Source: JBBROH01 sp038229595 | Lineage (GTDB): Bacteria; Chloroflexota; Chloroflexia; QHBQ01 | Direction: 5' to 3' | Assembly: GCA_038229595.1 (NCBI GenBank) | Contig: JBBROH010000193.1 | Location: 1-7,667, forward strand | DNA length: 7,667 nt | The notes under the pieces: generated by a model | Databases searched by the model: none | What the model saw: only the letters and a program-made list of their open reading frames with translations | What the model was told of the DNA's origin: nothing | Position numbers and translations under genes: made by a program | Part shown: positions 1 through 5,663 of the stretch, piece by piece | How positions within the stretch are numbered: position 1 is the stretch's first letter | How the letters are laid out: each line of letters begins with the position of its first letter

Positions 1-311
1 GTAATCGGGCGAGCCGCGACGGTGAGCAGGTCGATCAGGCGCGTACCCCAGGGTACTTGCTGGTCGGCGGTGAAGCGGCGGTCAATATTGTGGCCTTCGC
101 GCACAAAAAGCCGCCCAGCATCTTCCTCCACTACCATAAAGGAGGCACCTGCTGCCTGGGTGAGCATGGCAGCAGCCTGCACGATATTGAGGGCGACCGC
201 ACTGAAGTTGACCCTGCCGCTAATCTGGCGGGCAATGCGGGCGAGGGTTTGCAGGCGGTCGTCGTTGGAGGCATCACTTTGTTCGGCAAGTGATGGGCTG
301 GATTGCGCCAT
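1..311 (-). CDS. GAF-domain sensor protein, N-terminal part (runs off left edge)
   Basis: Reading the minus strand from the ATG at 311-309 gives 103 open codons that leave the window without a stop, so the C-terminal output domain is not visible. After a polar head of about 18 residues (SSPSLAEQSDASNDD), residues 20-103 have the GAF pattern. They run LARIARQIS, an amphipathic helix (VNFSAVALNIVQAAAMLTQAAGAS), a strand FMVVEED, then GRLFVREGHNID, and finally VPWGTRLIDLLTVAARPI, the usual 'i..g.g..g.va....p..i' block. GAF domains bind small ligands or cofactors, or mediate dimerisation, in the cytosol. They usually precede histidine kinase, GGDEF or PP2C-type output modules, and which one applies here cannot be told. 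A ribosome binding site AAGGA lies about 10 nt upstream. The gene is divergent from the phosphatase gene at 500. The GAF call is from pattern only. Confidence 0.75.
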   Translation of the reverse strand, partial: MAQSSPSLAEQSDASNDDRLQTLARIARQISGRVNFSAVALNIVQAAAMLTQAAGASFMVVEEDAGRLFVREGHNIDRRFTADQQVPWGTRLIDLLTVAARPI

Positions 312-318
312 TGCTAGA

Positions 319-345
319 TTGTCCTTTTGGTTGCATAGATATAAT
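319..345 (+). promoter_or_regulatory. Possible plus-strand promoter (TTGTCC / TATAAT)
   Basis: A perfect TATAAT at 340-345 is preceded by TTGTCC (4 of 6 matches to TTGACA) at 319-324, with a 15-bp spacer, shorter than the preferred 17. It would give the phosphatase mRNA a leader of about 150 nt. The region is AT-rich, so a chance TATAAT is possible. Confidence 0.3.
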
Positions 346-487
346 AGGCTTCAAGTAATATGGATTCTGCTTGCAAAAAGCGTGCCAGTGTGAAGAACAG
401 CAAGTCCCCCAGCCGCTTAGCTGGTTCAATAACAAATCTAACAGGCTGGTGATGCTAGGCAGCCCCCTTTTGCGGTACAATGAGCGT

Positions 488-492
488 GGAGG
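488..492 (+). promoter_or_regulatory. Ribosome binding site of the PP2C gene (GGAGG)
   Basis: GGAGG sits 7 nt before the ATG at 500. This fixes the start at 500 rather than at the in-frame ATGs at 371 or 452, which have no comparable site. Confidence 0.8.
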
Positions 493-499
493 TAAGCGG

Positions 500-1327
500 A
501 TGAGCGAGAACGAGCAGGTGAGCGGAGTGAACGAGTCCTTTGAGCCAGTAGCCCCGGAGATGATTGCCACCCTCAGCGGGGTTGGCGGGCGGCAGTTGGT
601 AGCTGCCAGCCGCATTGGTCGGGCGCACCTGAAGAAGGGAGGCCAGCGCGAAGATAGTGTGCTGCTGCAAGTAGCAGCGGGCTGGAACATCCTTGCGCTG
701 GCTGACGGCGCGACCCCCGTGCAATTCCCCCTGCAAGCAAGCAACGTAGCGGTCGCCGCCGCTAGCGCACAGCTTGCCGCCAGCCTCTGGCAGCATGGCA
801 GCCTGATCAGCGTTGGCACAATGCGCGAGGTGATGCTGGCGGCGGTGCAGGCAGGCCGCGATGCCCTTGAGCGCGAAGCCGAGCGGCGCAAGGTTGGGGT
901 ACGCACCTTCGACACCACCTTGCTGCTGCTCGCCCATCAGCCGGGCAACAATAGGGTGGCCGTTGCCTCTATCGGCGACGGCGCATTGGCGGCCTTGCTG
1001 GCCGACGACACCATCGCTTACCTCGGCCACCCGACCGTGCCGATCCGCCACCTGACTGCCACTGGCCCCGACGACTGGCGCAAGCTGATTTGTGTTTACG
1101 ATACCTGGCCCAGCCCCCCGCGCCTCTGCGCCCTGTTCAGCGACGGGGTGAGCAATGACTACGACAAGCCGCCTGCGAAGATGGGTGCCTTGCTGCGCGA
1201 CTGCGCCAACCTGCCAACCGCCACCGTTGGCCCGCGCCTGCTCGAACTGATCAGCTACCTCGAAGGCAGCGACGACGACCGCACTACTGCCCTGATCCTG
1301 CCCCAGCTGGCCCAGGAAGTGCTATGA
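500..1327 (+). CDS. PP2C-family serine/threonine protein phosphatase
   Basis: This 275-aa soluble protein has no membrane segment and fills essentially one PP2C domain. The expected blocks are present in order: RIGRAHLKKGGQREDS (39-53), LALADGA (65-71), TFDTTLLLL (136-144), SIGDGALAALLAD (158-169), LFSDGVSN (212-219) and DDRTTALIL (259-267). The aspartates expected to bind the two metal ions (D52, D69, D215, D259) are all kept, so the enzyme should be active. PP2C enzymes remove phosphate from Ser/Thr with Mn2+ or Mg2+ and usually oppose Hanks-type kinases. No kinase gene is in the window. The blocks fit the shorter bacterial PP2C_2-like group better than the SpoIIE group. The gene is followed after 39 nt by the UBP zinc-finger gene, probably in one transcript, and is divergent from a GAF sensor gene. 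The family call is strong. Substrate and partner are unknown. Confidence 0.88.
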   Translation: MSENEQVSGVNESFEPVAPEMIATLSGVGGRQLVAASRIGRAHLKKGGQREDSVLLQVAAGWNILALADGATPVQFPLQASNVAVAAASAQLAASLWQHGSLISVGTMREVMLAAVQAGRDALEREAERRKVGVRTFDTTLLLLAHQPGNNRVAVASIGDGALAALLADDTIAYLGHPTVPIRHLTATGPDDWRKLICVYDTWPSPPRLCALFSDGVSNDYDKPPAKMGALLRDCANLPTATVGPRLLELISYLEGSDDDRTTALILPQLAQEVL

Positions 1328-1355
1328 ATGGAGCTATTAGCCAGCCAGTCGAACC

Positions 1356-1361
1356 AGGAGG
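1356..1361 (+). promoter_or_regulatory. Ribosome binding site of the UBP zinc-finger gene (AGGAGG)
   Basis: A full AGGAGG lies 5 nt before the ATG at 1367. It favours that start over the in-frame ATG at 1328, which directly follows the phosphatase stop (TGAATG) and has only a weaker AGGAA site within the phosphatase 3' end. Confidence 0.75.
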
Positions 1362-1366
1362 AACCG

Positions 1367-1645
1367 ATGACCAGCCAGCAAGAAGTACCCTGCTCCCACC
1401 TCGACCAGATCGCAGATGTTAGCCCCAGCGCAGAGGGCTGCGAAGATTGTCTCAAGATAGGCGACAGCTGGGTGCATCTGCGGATGTGCCTGGAATGCGG
1501 CCACGTCGGTTGCTGCGACTCGTCGAAGAACAAGCACGCCACCAAGCACTTTCATACCACTCAGCATCCGCTGGTGCAGTCCTTTCAGCCGGGCGAAGAC
1601 TGGGTGTGGTGCTACATTGACGAGGTAACGATGGAACCGGCCTGA
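1367..1645 (+). CDS. Small UBP-type zinc-finger protein
   Basis: This 92-aa protein consists almost wholly of one ZnF-UBP fold. The likely zinc ligands are CxH at C9/H11, CxxC at C25/C28, CxxC at C41/C44, then C49 and the histidines H57, H61, H63 and H67 (motifs CEDC, CLECGHVGCC, HATKHFH). The tryptophans W35, W79 and W82 and the DWVWCYIDE tail match the family ending. In eukaryotic deubiquitinases this fold binds the free C-terminus of ubiquitin. Stand-alone bacterial versions are widespread, but their role is not established as far as I know. The longer form from 1328 would only add 13 unstructured residues. Placement 39 nt behind a PP2C gene and before a terminator suggests co-transcription, which hints at a signalling link but does not prove one. 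Confidence 0.85.
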   Translation: MTSQQEVPCSHLDQIADVSPSAEGCEDCLKIGDSWVHLRMCLECGHVGCCDSSKNKHATKHFHTTQHPLVQSFQPGEDWVWCYIDEVTMEPA

Positions 1646-1672
1646 GCCGCGTTAGCCAGCCGCAGTATGGAG

Positions 1673-1696
1673 AAGCGCACAAACTGTGCGCTTTTT
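1673..1696 (+). terminator. Intrinsic terminator of the PP2C-UBP unit
   Basis: The arms 1673-1681 (AAGCGCACA) and 1685-1693 (TGTGCGCTT) form a perfect 9-bp stem with a 3-nt AAC loop. The run TTTTT at 1692-1696 follows. It starts 27 nt after the UBP stop and points away from that gene. The promoter of the next operon begins only a few bases later. Confidence 0.85.
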
Positions 1697-1699
1697 CTG

Positions 1700-1708
1700 T
1701 GGTATAAT
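1700..1708 (+). promoter_or_regulatory. Extended -10 promoter of the tatD operon
   Basis: TGGTATAAT is a perfect extended -10 element (TGn plus TATAAT). At the normal -35 distance lies only the terminator hairpin and no TTGACA-like hexamer, as is usual for extended -10 promoters. The expected start of transcription, 7 nt after the hexamer, is the A of the tatD ATG at 1715. Confidence 0.75.
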
Positions 1709-1714
1709 CTAGCA

Positions 1715-2533
1715 ATGCAAGATACTATGCCACCACTTACCGCCCCCAGCATCCACCTGGTAGACACCCACGCCCATGTAGATCAGGCGGCCTTCGATCA
1801 GGATCGCGGGGCGGTTGTGGCGCGGGCGTTGGCGGCGGGGGTGACGTTCGTGCAGGTGGCCTTCGAGCCTGAGGGCTGGCGGCGCAGCCTAGCTTTGGCG
1901 GCAGAGTACCCCTGGCTGCGCGTCACCCTGGGCCTGCACCCCAACGACGCAAACCTCTATAGCCCGGCGGTCTGGGCCGACCTGCGGCAGTTGTTGACTG
2001 CCAACCGCGCTCTGGTCGTTGGCCTGGGCGAGACCGGGCTGGACTACTACCGCGACTGGACGACTCCGACCCAGCAGCGGGCCAACTTCGCCGCTCATCT
2101 GGAGCTTGCACGAGAGTTCGACCTGCCGCTGGTCGTCCACAACCGCGAGGCCGACGCAGATGTGATCGCCTGCGTGCGTGAGTTTGGGGCTGGCACACGC
2201 GGGGTGATGCACTGCTTCAGCGGCAGCAGCGAGATGCTTGAGCAATCGCTAGCCCTCGGCTACTACATCTCCATTGCCGGGCCGGTCACTTTCAAGCAGG
2301 CGCAGGCCCGCCACGAGGCCGCCCGCGCCGTGCCGCTGGATCGCCTGTTGTTGGAGAGCGACTGCCCCTACCTCACCCCCGTGCCTTATCGCGGGCGGCG
2401 CAACGAACCGGCCTACCTGACCTACACCGCCGCCGCCGTCGCAGAGTTGCGCGGCATTAGCCTGGCGACCCTGGCTGCCGCCACCACCGCCAACGCCTAC
2501 CGCCTATTCAGCCTACCGGAGGGTCAGCCGTGA
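1715..2533 (+). CDS. tatD: TatD family metal-dependent DNase
   Basis: This 272-aa protein is close to the usual 255-265 aa for the family. All TatD signatures are present: DTHAHVD (17-23, metal ligands H19 and H21), GLHPND (73-78), GETGLDYY (105-112, ligand E106), HNREAD (142-147), MHCFSGS (165-171) and ESDCPYLTP (214-222, ligand D216), ending with the NEPAY block at 230-234. TatD proteins are cytosolic metallohydrolases of the amidohydrolase superfamily with 3'-5' exonuclease activity on DNA and RNA, tied to DNA repair and RNA quality control. The ATG at 1715 has no ribosome binding site and coincides with the predicted transcription start, so translation is probably leaderless. The next in-frame ATG (1727) also lacks one. 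An upstream in-frame ATG at 1667 lies before the promoter, in the terminator, and is rejected. The stop overlaps the LysR start by 4 nt. Confidence 0.93.
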   Translation: MQDTMPPLTAPSIHLVDTHAHVDQAAFDQDRGAVVARALAAGVTFVQVAFEPEGWRRSLALAAEYPWLRVTLGLHPNDANLYSPAVWADLRQLLTANRALVVGLGETGLDYYRDWTTPTQQRANFAAHLELAREFDLPLVVHNREADADVIACVREFGAGTRGVMHCFSGSSEMLEQSLALGYYISIAGPVTFKQAQARHEAARAVPLDRLLLESDCPYLTPVPYRGRRNEPAYLTYTAAAVAELRGISLATLAAATTANAYRLFSLPEGQP

Positions 2534-3444
2534 TCAACCTCTACCAGTTGGAGATTTTCCTCACTGTGATCGAGGAAGGCAGCTACAGTGCGGCGGCCAA
2601 GAAACTGCACATGACCCAGCCTGCGATCAGCTTGCAGATGCGCGCAATGGAGGATCGCTTCCAACTCAAGCTGTTCGAGCGTAAGGGGCAACGGTTGGAG
2701 CCGACCGAGCAGGGCCGCCAGTTGATCGTCCCCGCCCGCCAACTGCTGGACAGTGCTGGGCGCACCGAGCGGGTCTTCCTCAGCGTCAACGAGGCGCAGA
2801 CGGGTGGGCGGCTGACCATCGTTCTGGCGACCAGCTTTGGTCAGCGCGAGTGGCCGCGCCTGTTCGCCGCCTTCCAAGCTGTTCACCCTGCCATCAGCAT
2901 CAGCGCGCCGCCCAGTGGTGAGGAGGCAGCCCTGGCGACCCTGCGGCTGGGCGAGGCTGATGCAGCGATTTTTGGCAGCAGCCCTGCAGGGCGCAGCTTC
3001 GAGAGCGTGGTGCTGGTCGCCGAGGAGTTGGTGCTAGCGGTGCCAAGCGACCACCCCTGGGCTAATCTGCACGACAGTGAGCCGCTGGAACTGGGCGAAC
3101 TAGCAGTGCAGCCCCTCATCCTCCCGCTACCGGGCAGCGAGGTGCGGGCTGCCATCGAGGAGGCCTTCGAGGAGCGTGGCCTGATTAGCCGTGAGGTGAA
3201 CGCCAGCCTGGAACTGGCAGCGGGCGAGGAGATCGCGTTGGCGATTGAGGCAGGAGCGGGGGTTGGCTTTATACCGCGTAGCCGCCTGACCGCTGCTCTT
3301 TGCGCCATCGAACACCCTTTCAGCAATGTAGATGCCGTGGCTACCACCCTCAATGTGCCGCTCGCCGCCTACCTCGTGCGCTCCACCCGCCAACAGCCCA
3401 GCCCAGCGGCGGCGGCCTTCTGGCAGTTCGTCAGCTCAAGATAA
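2530..3444 (+). CDS. LysR-family transcriptional regulator
   Basis: This 304-aa protein has the normal LysR length. Residues 1-60 form the winged helix-turn-helix: INLYQLEIFLTVIEEGSYS, AAAKKLHMTQPAISLQM (recognition helix about 28-38) and LKLFERKGQRLEPTEQG. A linker helix (about 65-90) leads to a periplasmic-binding-protein-like effector domain (about 92-300), with GRLTIVLATS, FAAFQAVHPAISI, GEADAAIFG, VLAVPSDHPWA and AGAGVGFIPRS. The start is GTG, whose bases overlap the tatD stop (GTGA), with GGAGGG 6 nt before it, so translation is coupled to tatD. LysR genes often lie divergent from their targets. This one sits inside an operon, so it may regulate its own operon or a distant gene. The effector is unknown. 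Confidence 0.93.
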   Translation: MINLYQLEIFLTVIEEGSYSAAAKKLHMTQPAISLQMRAMEDRFQLKLFERKGQRLEPTEQGRQLIVPARQLLDSAGRTERVFLSVNEAQTGGRLTIVLATSFGQREWPRLFAAFQAVHPAISISAPPSGEEAALATLRLGEADAAIFGSSPAGRSFESVVLVAEELVLAVPSDHPWANLHDSEPLELGELAVQPLILPLPGSEVRAAIEEAFEERGLISREVNASLELAAGEEIALAIEAGAGVGFIPRSRLTAALCAIEHPFSNVDAVATTLNVPLAAYLVRSTRQQPSPAAAAFWQFVSSR

Positions 3445-3448
3445 GGAG
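3443..3448 (+). promoter_or_regulatory. Ribosome binding site of the MBL-fold gene (AAGGAG)
   Basis: AAGGAG overlaps the LysR stop codon (TAA at 3442-3444). It is 3 nt from the ATG at 3452 and 6 nt from the ATG at 3455, so the second of the tandem ATGs is preferred. The difference is a single methionine. Confidence 0.7.
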
Positions 3449-3454
3449 AAGATG

Positions 3455-4171
3455 ATGCAGACCGATCAGCCCTCCAACCAGCCAGCAGAGGTGAGTGATG
3501 CGCTTACCATCCAGTGGTACGGCCAGGCGGCTTTCCTGCTCAGTAGCGGAGCTACACGCATCCTGATCGACCCGGTACTACCCGATCTCGGCTACAAGCT
3601 ACCCCAATTCGAGCAACTGGATGCGGTGCTGGTTACGCATCTGCACCACGACCACAGCTATGTCAGCGTCGCCCCCACTGACGCGCTGAAGCTCTTTGGC
3701 CTCAACCCTGAGGGCCACTTCCAGCCGTGCCACCAGCAGGTGGGGGCAGCCACTGTCTACAACGTGGCGGCCTTCCACGACAACGTGGCCGGGGCAGAGC
3801 GAGGCGAAGATGCGCTGTGGGTGGTCGAGCTTGCGGGCCTGCGCGTTGTGCATCTCGGCGACCTCGGCCAACAGCAGTTGACTGCTGAGCAGCTAACTGC
3901 GCTCGGTCGCCCCGACGTGTTGCTGATCCCGGTTGGCGGCGGCCCAACCATCAACGGTGGGCAGGCCCGCCAGATTGCCCGCCAGTTGCAACCCCGGCTA
4001 ACCATCCCCATGCACTATCGCACGCCGCTGCTGCCTGCCCAGGTGCCGCTGCATGGGCCAGAGGCTTTCCTCGGCGGGCCACAACCCACCAACAACCCCC
4101 ACACGATCACGGTGCGGGCCGCAGAATTGGCGGCGGCCAGCGGCAGGGTAATCGTGATGGCCTACGAGTAG
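3455..4171 (+). CDS. MBL-fold metal-dependent hydrolase (UlaG/UPF0173-like)
   Basis: This 238-aa metallo-beta-lactamase-fold protein carries the zinc or manganese site motifs HLHHDH (62-67, HxHxDH), H108 (AAFHDN), D136 (HLGD) and H187 (PMHYRTP), all intact. The opening 'IQWYGQAAFLLSSGATRILIDP' pattern and the late 'DVLLIPVGGGPTI' pattern are those of the small UPF0173/UlaG-like branch (Lactamase_B_3), not of true beta-lactamases, and no signal peptide is present. Members are cytosolic hydrolases of mostly unknown substrate, and UlaG itself acts on L-ascorbate-6-phosphate lactone. The gene is third in the tatD-LysR unit, with its ribosome binding site inside the LysR stop, so co-expression is very likely. 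Whether the LysR protein senses its substrate or product is an open guess. Confidence 0.88.
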   Translation: MQTDQPSNQPAEVSDALTIQWYGQAAFLLSSGATRILIDPVLPDLGYKLPQFEQLDAVLVTHLHHDHSYVSVAPTDALKLFGLNPEGHFQPCHQQVGAATVYNVAAFHDNVAGAERGEDALWVVELAGLRVVHLGDLGQQQLTAEQLTALGRPDVLLIPVGGGPTINGGQARQIARQLQPRLTIPMHYRTPLLPAQVPLHGPEAFLGGPQPTNNPHTITVRAAELAAASGRVIVMAYE

Positions 4172-4202
4172 CCAGCCTACGAGCAGTGATCAGCTACCAA
4201 AG

Positions 4203-4228
4203 GGGGCGCATCCTGGTGGATGCGCCCC
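4203..4228. terminator. Strong hairpin between convergent genes, likely shared terminator
   Basis: GGGGCGCATCC (4203-4213) and GGATGCGCCCC (4218-4228) form a perfect 11-bp stem with a TGGT loop. It lies 31 nt after the MBL gene stop and 14 nt after the stop of the opposing DoxX-like gene. There is no T-run on the plus side and only CCCTTT on the minus side, so it may act as a weak or factor-aided terminator or as a 3'-end protecting hairpin. Confidence 0.65.
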
Positions 4229-4242
4229 TGCCGCTGACCATG

Positions 4243-5334
4243 CTAGCGTTCGGCCTCCACGGTCTTGCTGATTGCTACCTGCGGACTAGCGGCAGACTGG
4301 CGGCGGCGGAAGGGGTTGAGGGCGGCCAGGCTAACCCACTCTGGCTGCACATCGCCAAAGAACAGCAGGATCAGCATGGTGCCGTAGATCGGCAGATGAC
4401 CGACCAGTTCGGGCCAGCCGAGGTAGACGAGGGTGAGATTAAAGGGCAGCCAGAGGAAGAAGGTGAGGAAGCGCAGTAGTCGCCCGTTCAGCACCAGCAC
4501 GCCGAAGACAAACTCGACAATCCCCGCTGCGTAGATGAAGAACTCTTTGCCCAACCCGCCGAGACCGAGCGCAGGCAGGAAGTAGAAGTCGGGCCGCTGC
4601 TCTAGGAAGCCAAGTGCCTGCTGGGGGTTCCACAGCTTCTCCGTCAACGCAAGGACGATCAGGGTGATGCCAGTAGCGGCGCGCAGGGCTGGCACCGCCA
4701 GGTTCACCATCCTGTTCTGCCCTGGTAGGCCAACCAGATTGTCCACCGAGAAGCGGCCTCGCCCCAGCAGGTAGAAGAAGGCGGCGATGCCAACGAAGTT
4801 GAAGTGCTCCAGCACGTAGAGCGGTGGGAAGAACAGGAAGCCGCTGAAGAACAGCACCACCAGCACCACCGCCACATAGCGGGTCAGTGCGCCGTAGATG
4901 AAGCCGAGGGCAACCACCACCTGGGCCAGCGCGATGAAGCCGCCGAGGATGTTACTGGGCAGCGCAAGGTTGGGGGCGAACAGGTGGAGGGTAATCCCGT
5001 TGACGATCAGCGGCACCGCCACGTGGATTGCCATGATCAGCGGTATCCAGTCATAGATCAGTTGCAGCCGGTCGTCGGAGAAGGTAGCAGGCAACGACTG
5101 ACCAAGGATCGGGAACTTGCGCTTCATCCACGGCTCAATCAGCCGCACCAGCAGCACGGCCAGCCCCGCCGCACCAATAGCAAGCAGCGTTTGCAGCGAG
5201 AAGATGTACTTCGAGTCGATTGGGTCGGTGGTATGGTCGGCAAACCACTTTTCGTGCGCGCTAGCCAACCCTGGTAGCAGAGCCAGCCCCAGCGCAACCA
5301 CGCCGGTCAGCCAGCGCATCTTGCTTGCGTTCAT
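4243..5334 (-). CDS. DoxX-like multi-pass membrane protein with signal peptide
   Basis: This 363-aa protein begins with a typical signal peptide (MNASKMRWLT, hydrophobic core VVALGLALLPGL, cleavage motif ASA before H27). A short outside stretch HEKWFADHTTDPID follows, then about eight or nine hydrophobic segments near 44-66, 95-118, 128-148, 152-172, 178-190, 214-231, 264-284, 289-305 and 312-327. The later part carries DoxX-type patterns: LALTEKLWNPQQAL (228-241), FFIYAAGIVEFVFGVLVLNG (265-284) and a GHLPIYG segment. DoxX/DoxD proteins are membrane components linked to quinone-dependent thiosulfate oxidation or to redox stress, but the wider family is poorly defined, and this one is about twice the length of a simple DoxX protein. 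The tail 339-363 is polar and basic. AAGGAGG lies 7 nt before the ATG. The upstream palindrome suggests repressor control. Family assignment is fair, function unknown. Confidence 0.75.
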   Translation of the reverse strand: MNASKMRWLTGVVALGLALLPGLASAHEKWFADHTTDPIDSKYIFSLQTLLAIGAAGLAVLLVRLIEPWMKRKFPILGQSLPATFSDDRLQLIYDWIPLIMAIHVAVPLIVNGITLHLFAPNLALPSNILGGFIALAQVVVALGFIYGALTRYVAVVLVVLFFSGFLFFPPLYVLEHFNFVGIAAFFYLLGRGRFSVDNLVGLPGQNRMVNLAVPALRAATGITLIVLALTEKLWNPQQALGFLEQRPDFYFLPALGLGGLGKEFFIYAAGIVEFVFGVLVLNGRLLRFLTFFLWLPFNLTLVYLGWPELVGHLPIYGTMLILLFFGDVQPEWVSLAALNPFRRRQSAASPQVAISKTVEAER

Positions 5335-5341
5335 TGTCCAG

Positions 5342-5348
5342 CCTCCTT
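5342..5348 (-). promoter_or_regulatory. Ribosome binding site of the DoxX-like gene (AAGGAGG)
   Basis: On the minus strand AAGGAGG is 7 nt before the ATG at 5334. It supports that start over the in-frame ATG at 5319 (M6). Confidence 0.8.
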
Positions 5349-5409
5349 CAACTTGTAGCAGCCACCATGTTCACCCTTGAACCCGCCGCTCGCCTTTGAG
5401 CCTGCCTCG

Positions 5410-5429
5410 TTTGTTACAATTATAACAAA
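5410..5429. promoter_or_regulatory. 20-bp near-palindrome, candidate operator
   Basis: TTTGTTACAATTATAACAAA is symmetric at 9 of 10 base pairs, with TTTGTTA/TAACAAA half-sites and an AATT centre. It covers the whole extended -10 of the DoxX-like gene, so a dimeric protein bound here would block RNA polymerase. The half-site shape fits a winged-helix or TetR-like dimer, but no particular family can be named. Confidence 0.55.
5419..5427 (-). promoter_or_regulatory. Extended -10 promoter of the DoxX-like gene
   Basis: On the minus strand the sequence reads TGTTATAAT, a perfect extended -10 element. The predicted transcript starts near 5412, giving a leader of about 78 nt before the ATG. The -35 position (CACTAA) is poor. 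Confidence 0.6.
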
Positions 5430-5618
5430 GTCTCAGCTTGGTTAGTGTATGATTCGCATGAACAGGCCATAAACAAGCATGGGCCTTGCCATAGCCGCCA
5501 CCTATCGCTAGCATAGGCTGTAGCAATAGCTGTGCCGAGCAGGGCGCGTGGCTGCCCGCTATCTGTGCCAAGAATAGCAGGCTGGGGTGAATACAAGTGA
5601 GCGCAGGTAAAAGGCAGG

Positions 5619-5663
5619 TGAACAGCCGCCGCACCCTCGCCTGTTCAGGGGGCGCGGCGGCTG
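5619..5663 (-). terminator. Alternative hairpins across the glycosyltransferase stop codon
   Basis: On the minus strand CAGCCGCCGC (5663-5654) pairs perfectly with GCGGCGGCTG (5632-5623) over a 21-nt loop that holds the TGA stop. A second perfect stem, TGAACAG (5647-5641) with CTGTTCA (5625-5619), shares bases with the first, so the two exclude each other. After them comes TTCACCTGCCTTTT, a weak T-rich tract. It may be a weak terminator of the minus-strand unit. Confidence 0.4.

Larger units (their letters stand above)
312..499. other. Divergent intergenic region between GAF sensor and PP2C genes
   Basis: This 188-bp stretch is more AT-rich than its surroundings and should hold the promoters for both flanking genes. 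On the plus strand TATAAT lies at 340-345, with TTGTCC 15 bp upstream at 319-324 (a short spacer). A second -10-like TACAAT lies at 476-481, 12 nt before the phosphatase ribosome binding site region, without a good -35. A small inverted repeat CCAGC/GCTGG with a 6-nt loop lies at 409-424. No minus-strand promoter with convincing boxes was found. An in-frame ATG at 371 would lengthen the phosphatase by 43 residues, but that extension has no ribosome binding site and is not domain-like. Confidence 0.5.
5335..5644. other. 310-bp intergenic region upstream of the DoxX-like gene
   Basis: No convincing coding region is seen here. The part near 5405-5480 is distinctly AT-richer than the genes and carries the DoxX-like promoter and palindrome. 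A small inverted repeat CCTAT/ATAGG around a GCTAGC core lies at 5501-5517. At the right end are the inverted repeats that overlap the stop of the glycosyltransferase gene. Minus-strand reading frames that cross this region are rich in Arg, Ser, Cys and Pro and lack domain patterns. Confidence 0.6.

Noticed and set aside
371..499. N-terminal extension of the PP2C protein from the ATG at 371
   Set aside because: No ribosome binding site, composition unlike coding sequence, and a strong GGAGG precedes the ATG at 500.
274..1051. Long minus-strand reading frames opposite the PP2C gene
   Set aside because: They are antisense shadows in GC-rich sequence, with Arg/Ser/Cys/Pro-rich or patternless products, while the plus strand carries all PP2C motifs.
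3452..4171. True beta-lactamase or resistance gene
   Set aside because: No signal peptide, and the overall pattern is that of small cytosolic UlaG/UPF0173-like hydrolases.
4804..5277. Plus-strand frame of 157 codons rich in His, Gln and Glu
   Set aside because: It is the antisense of the DoxX-like membrane protein. The His/Gln richness comes from the codons for Val/Leu on the other strand, and there is no ribosome binding site.
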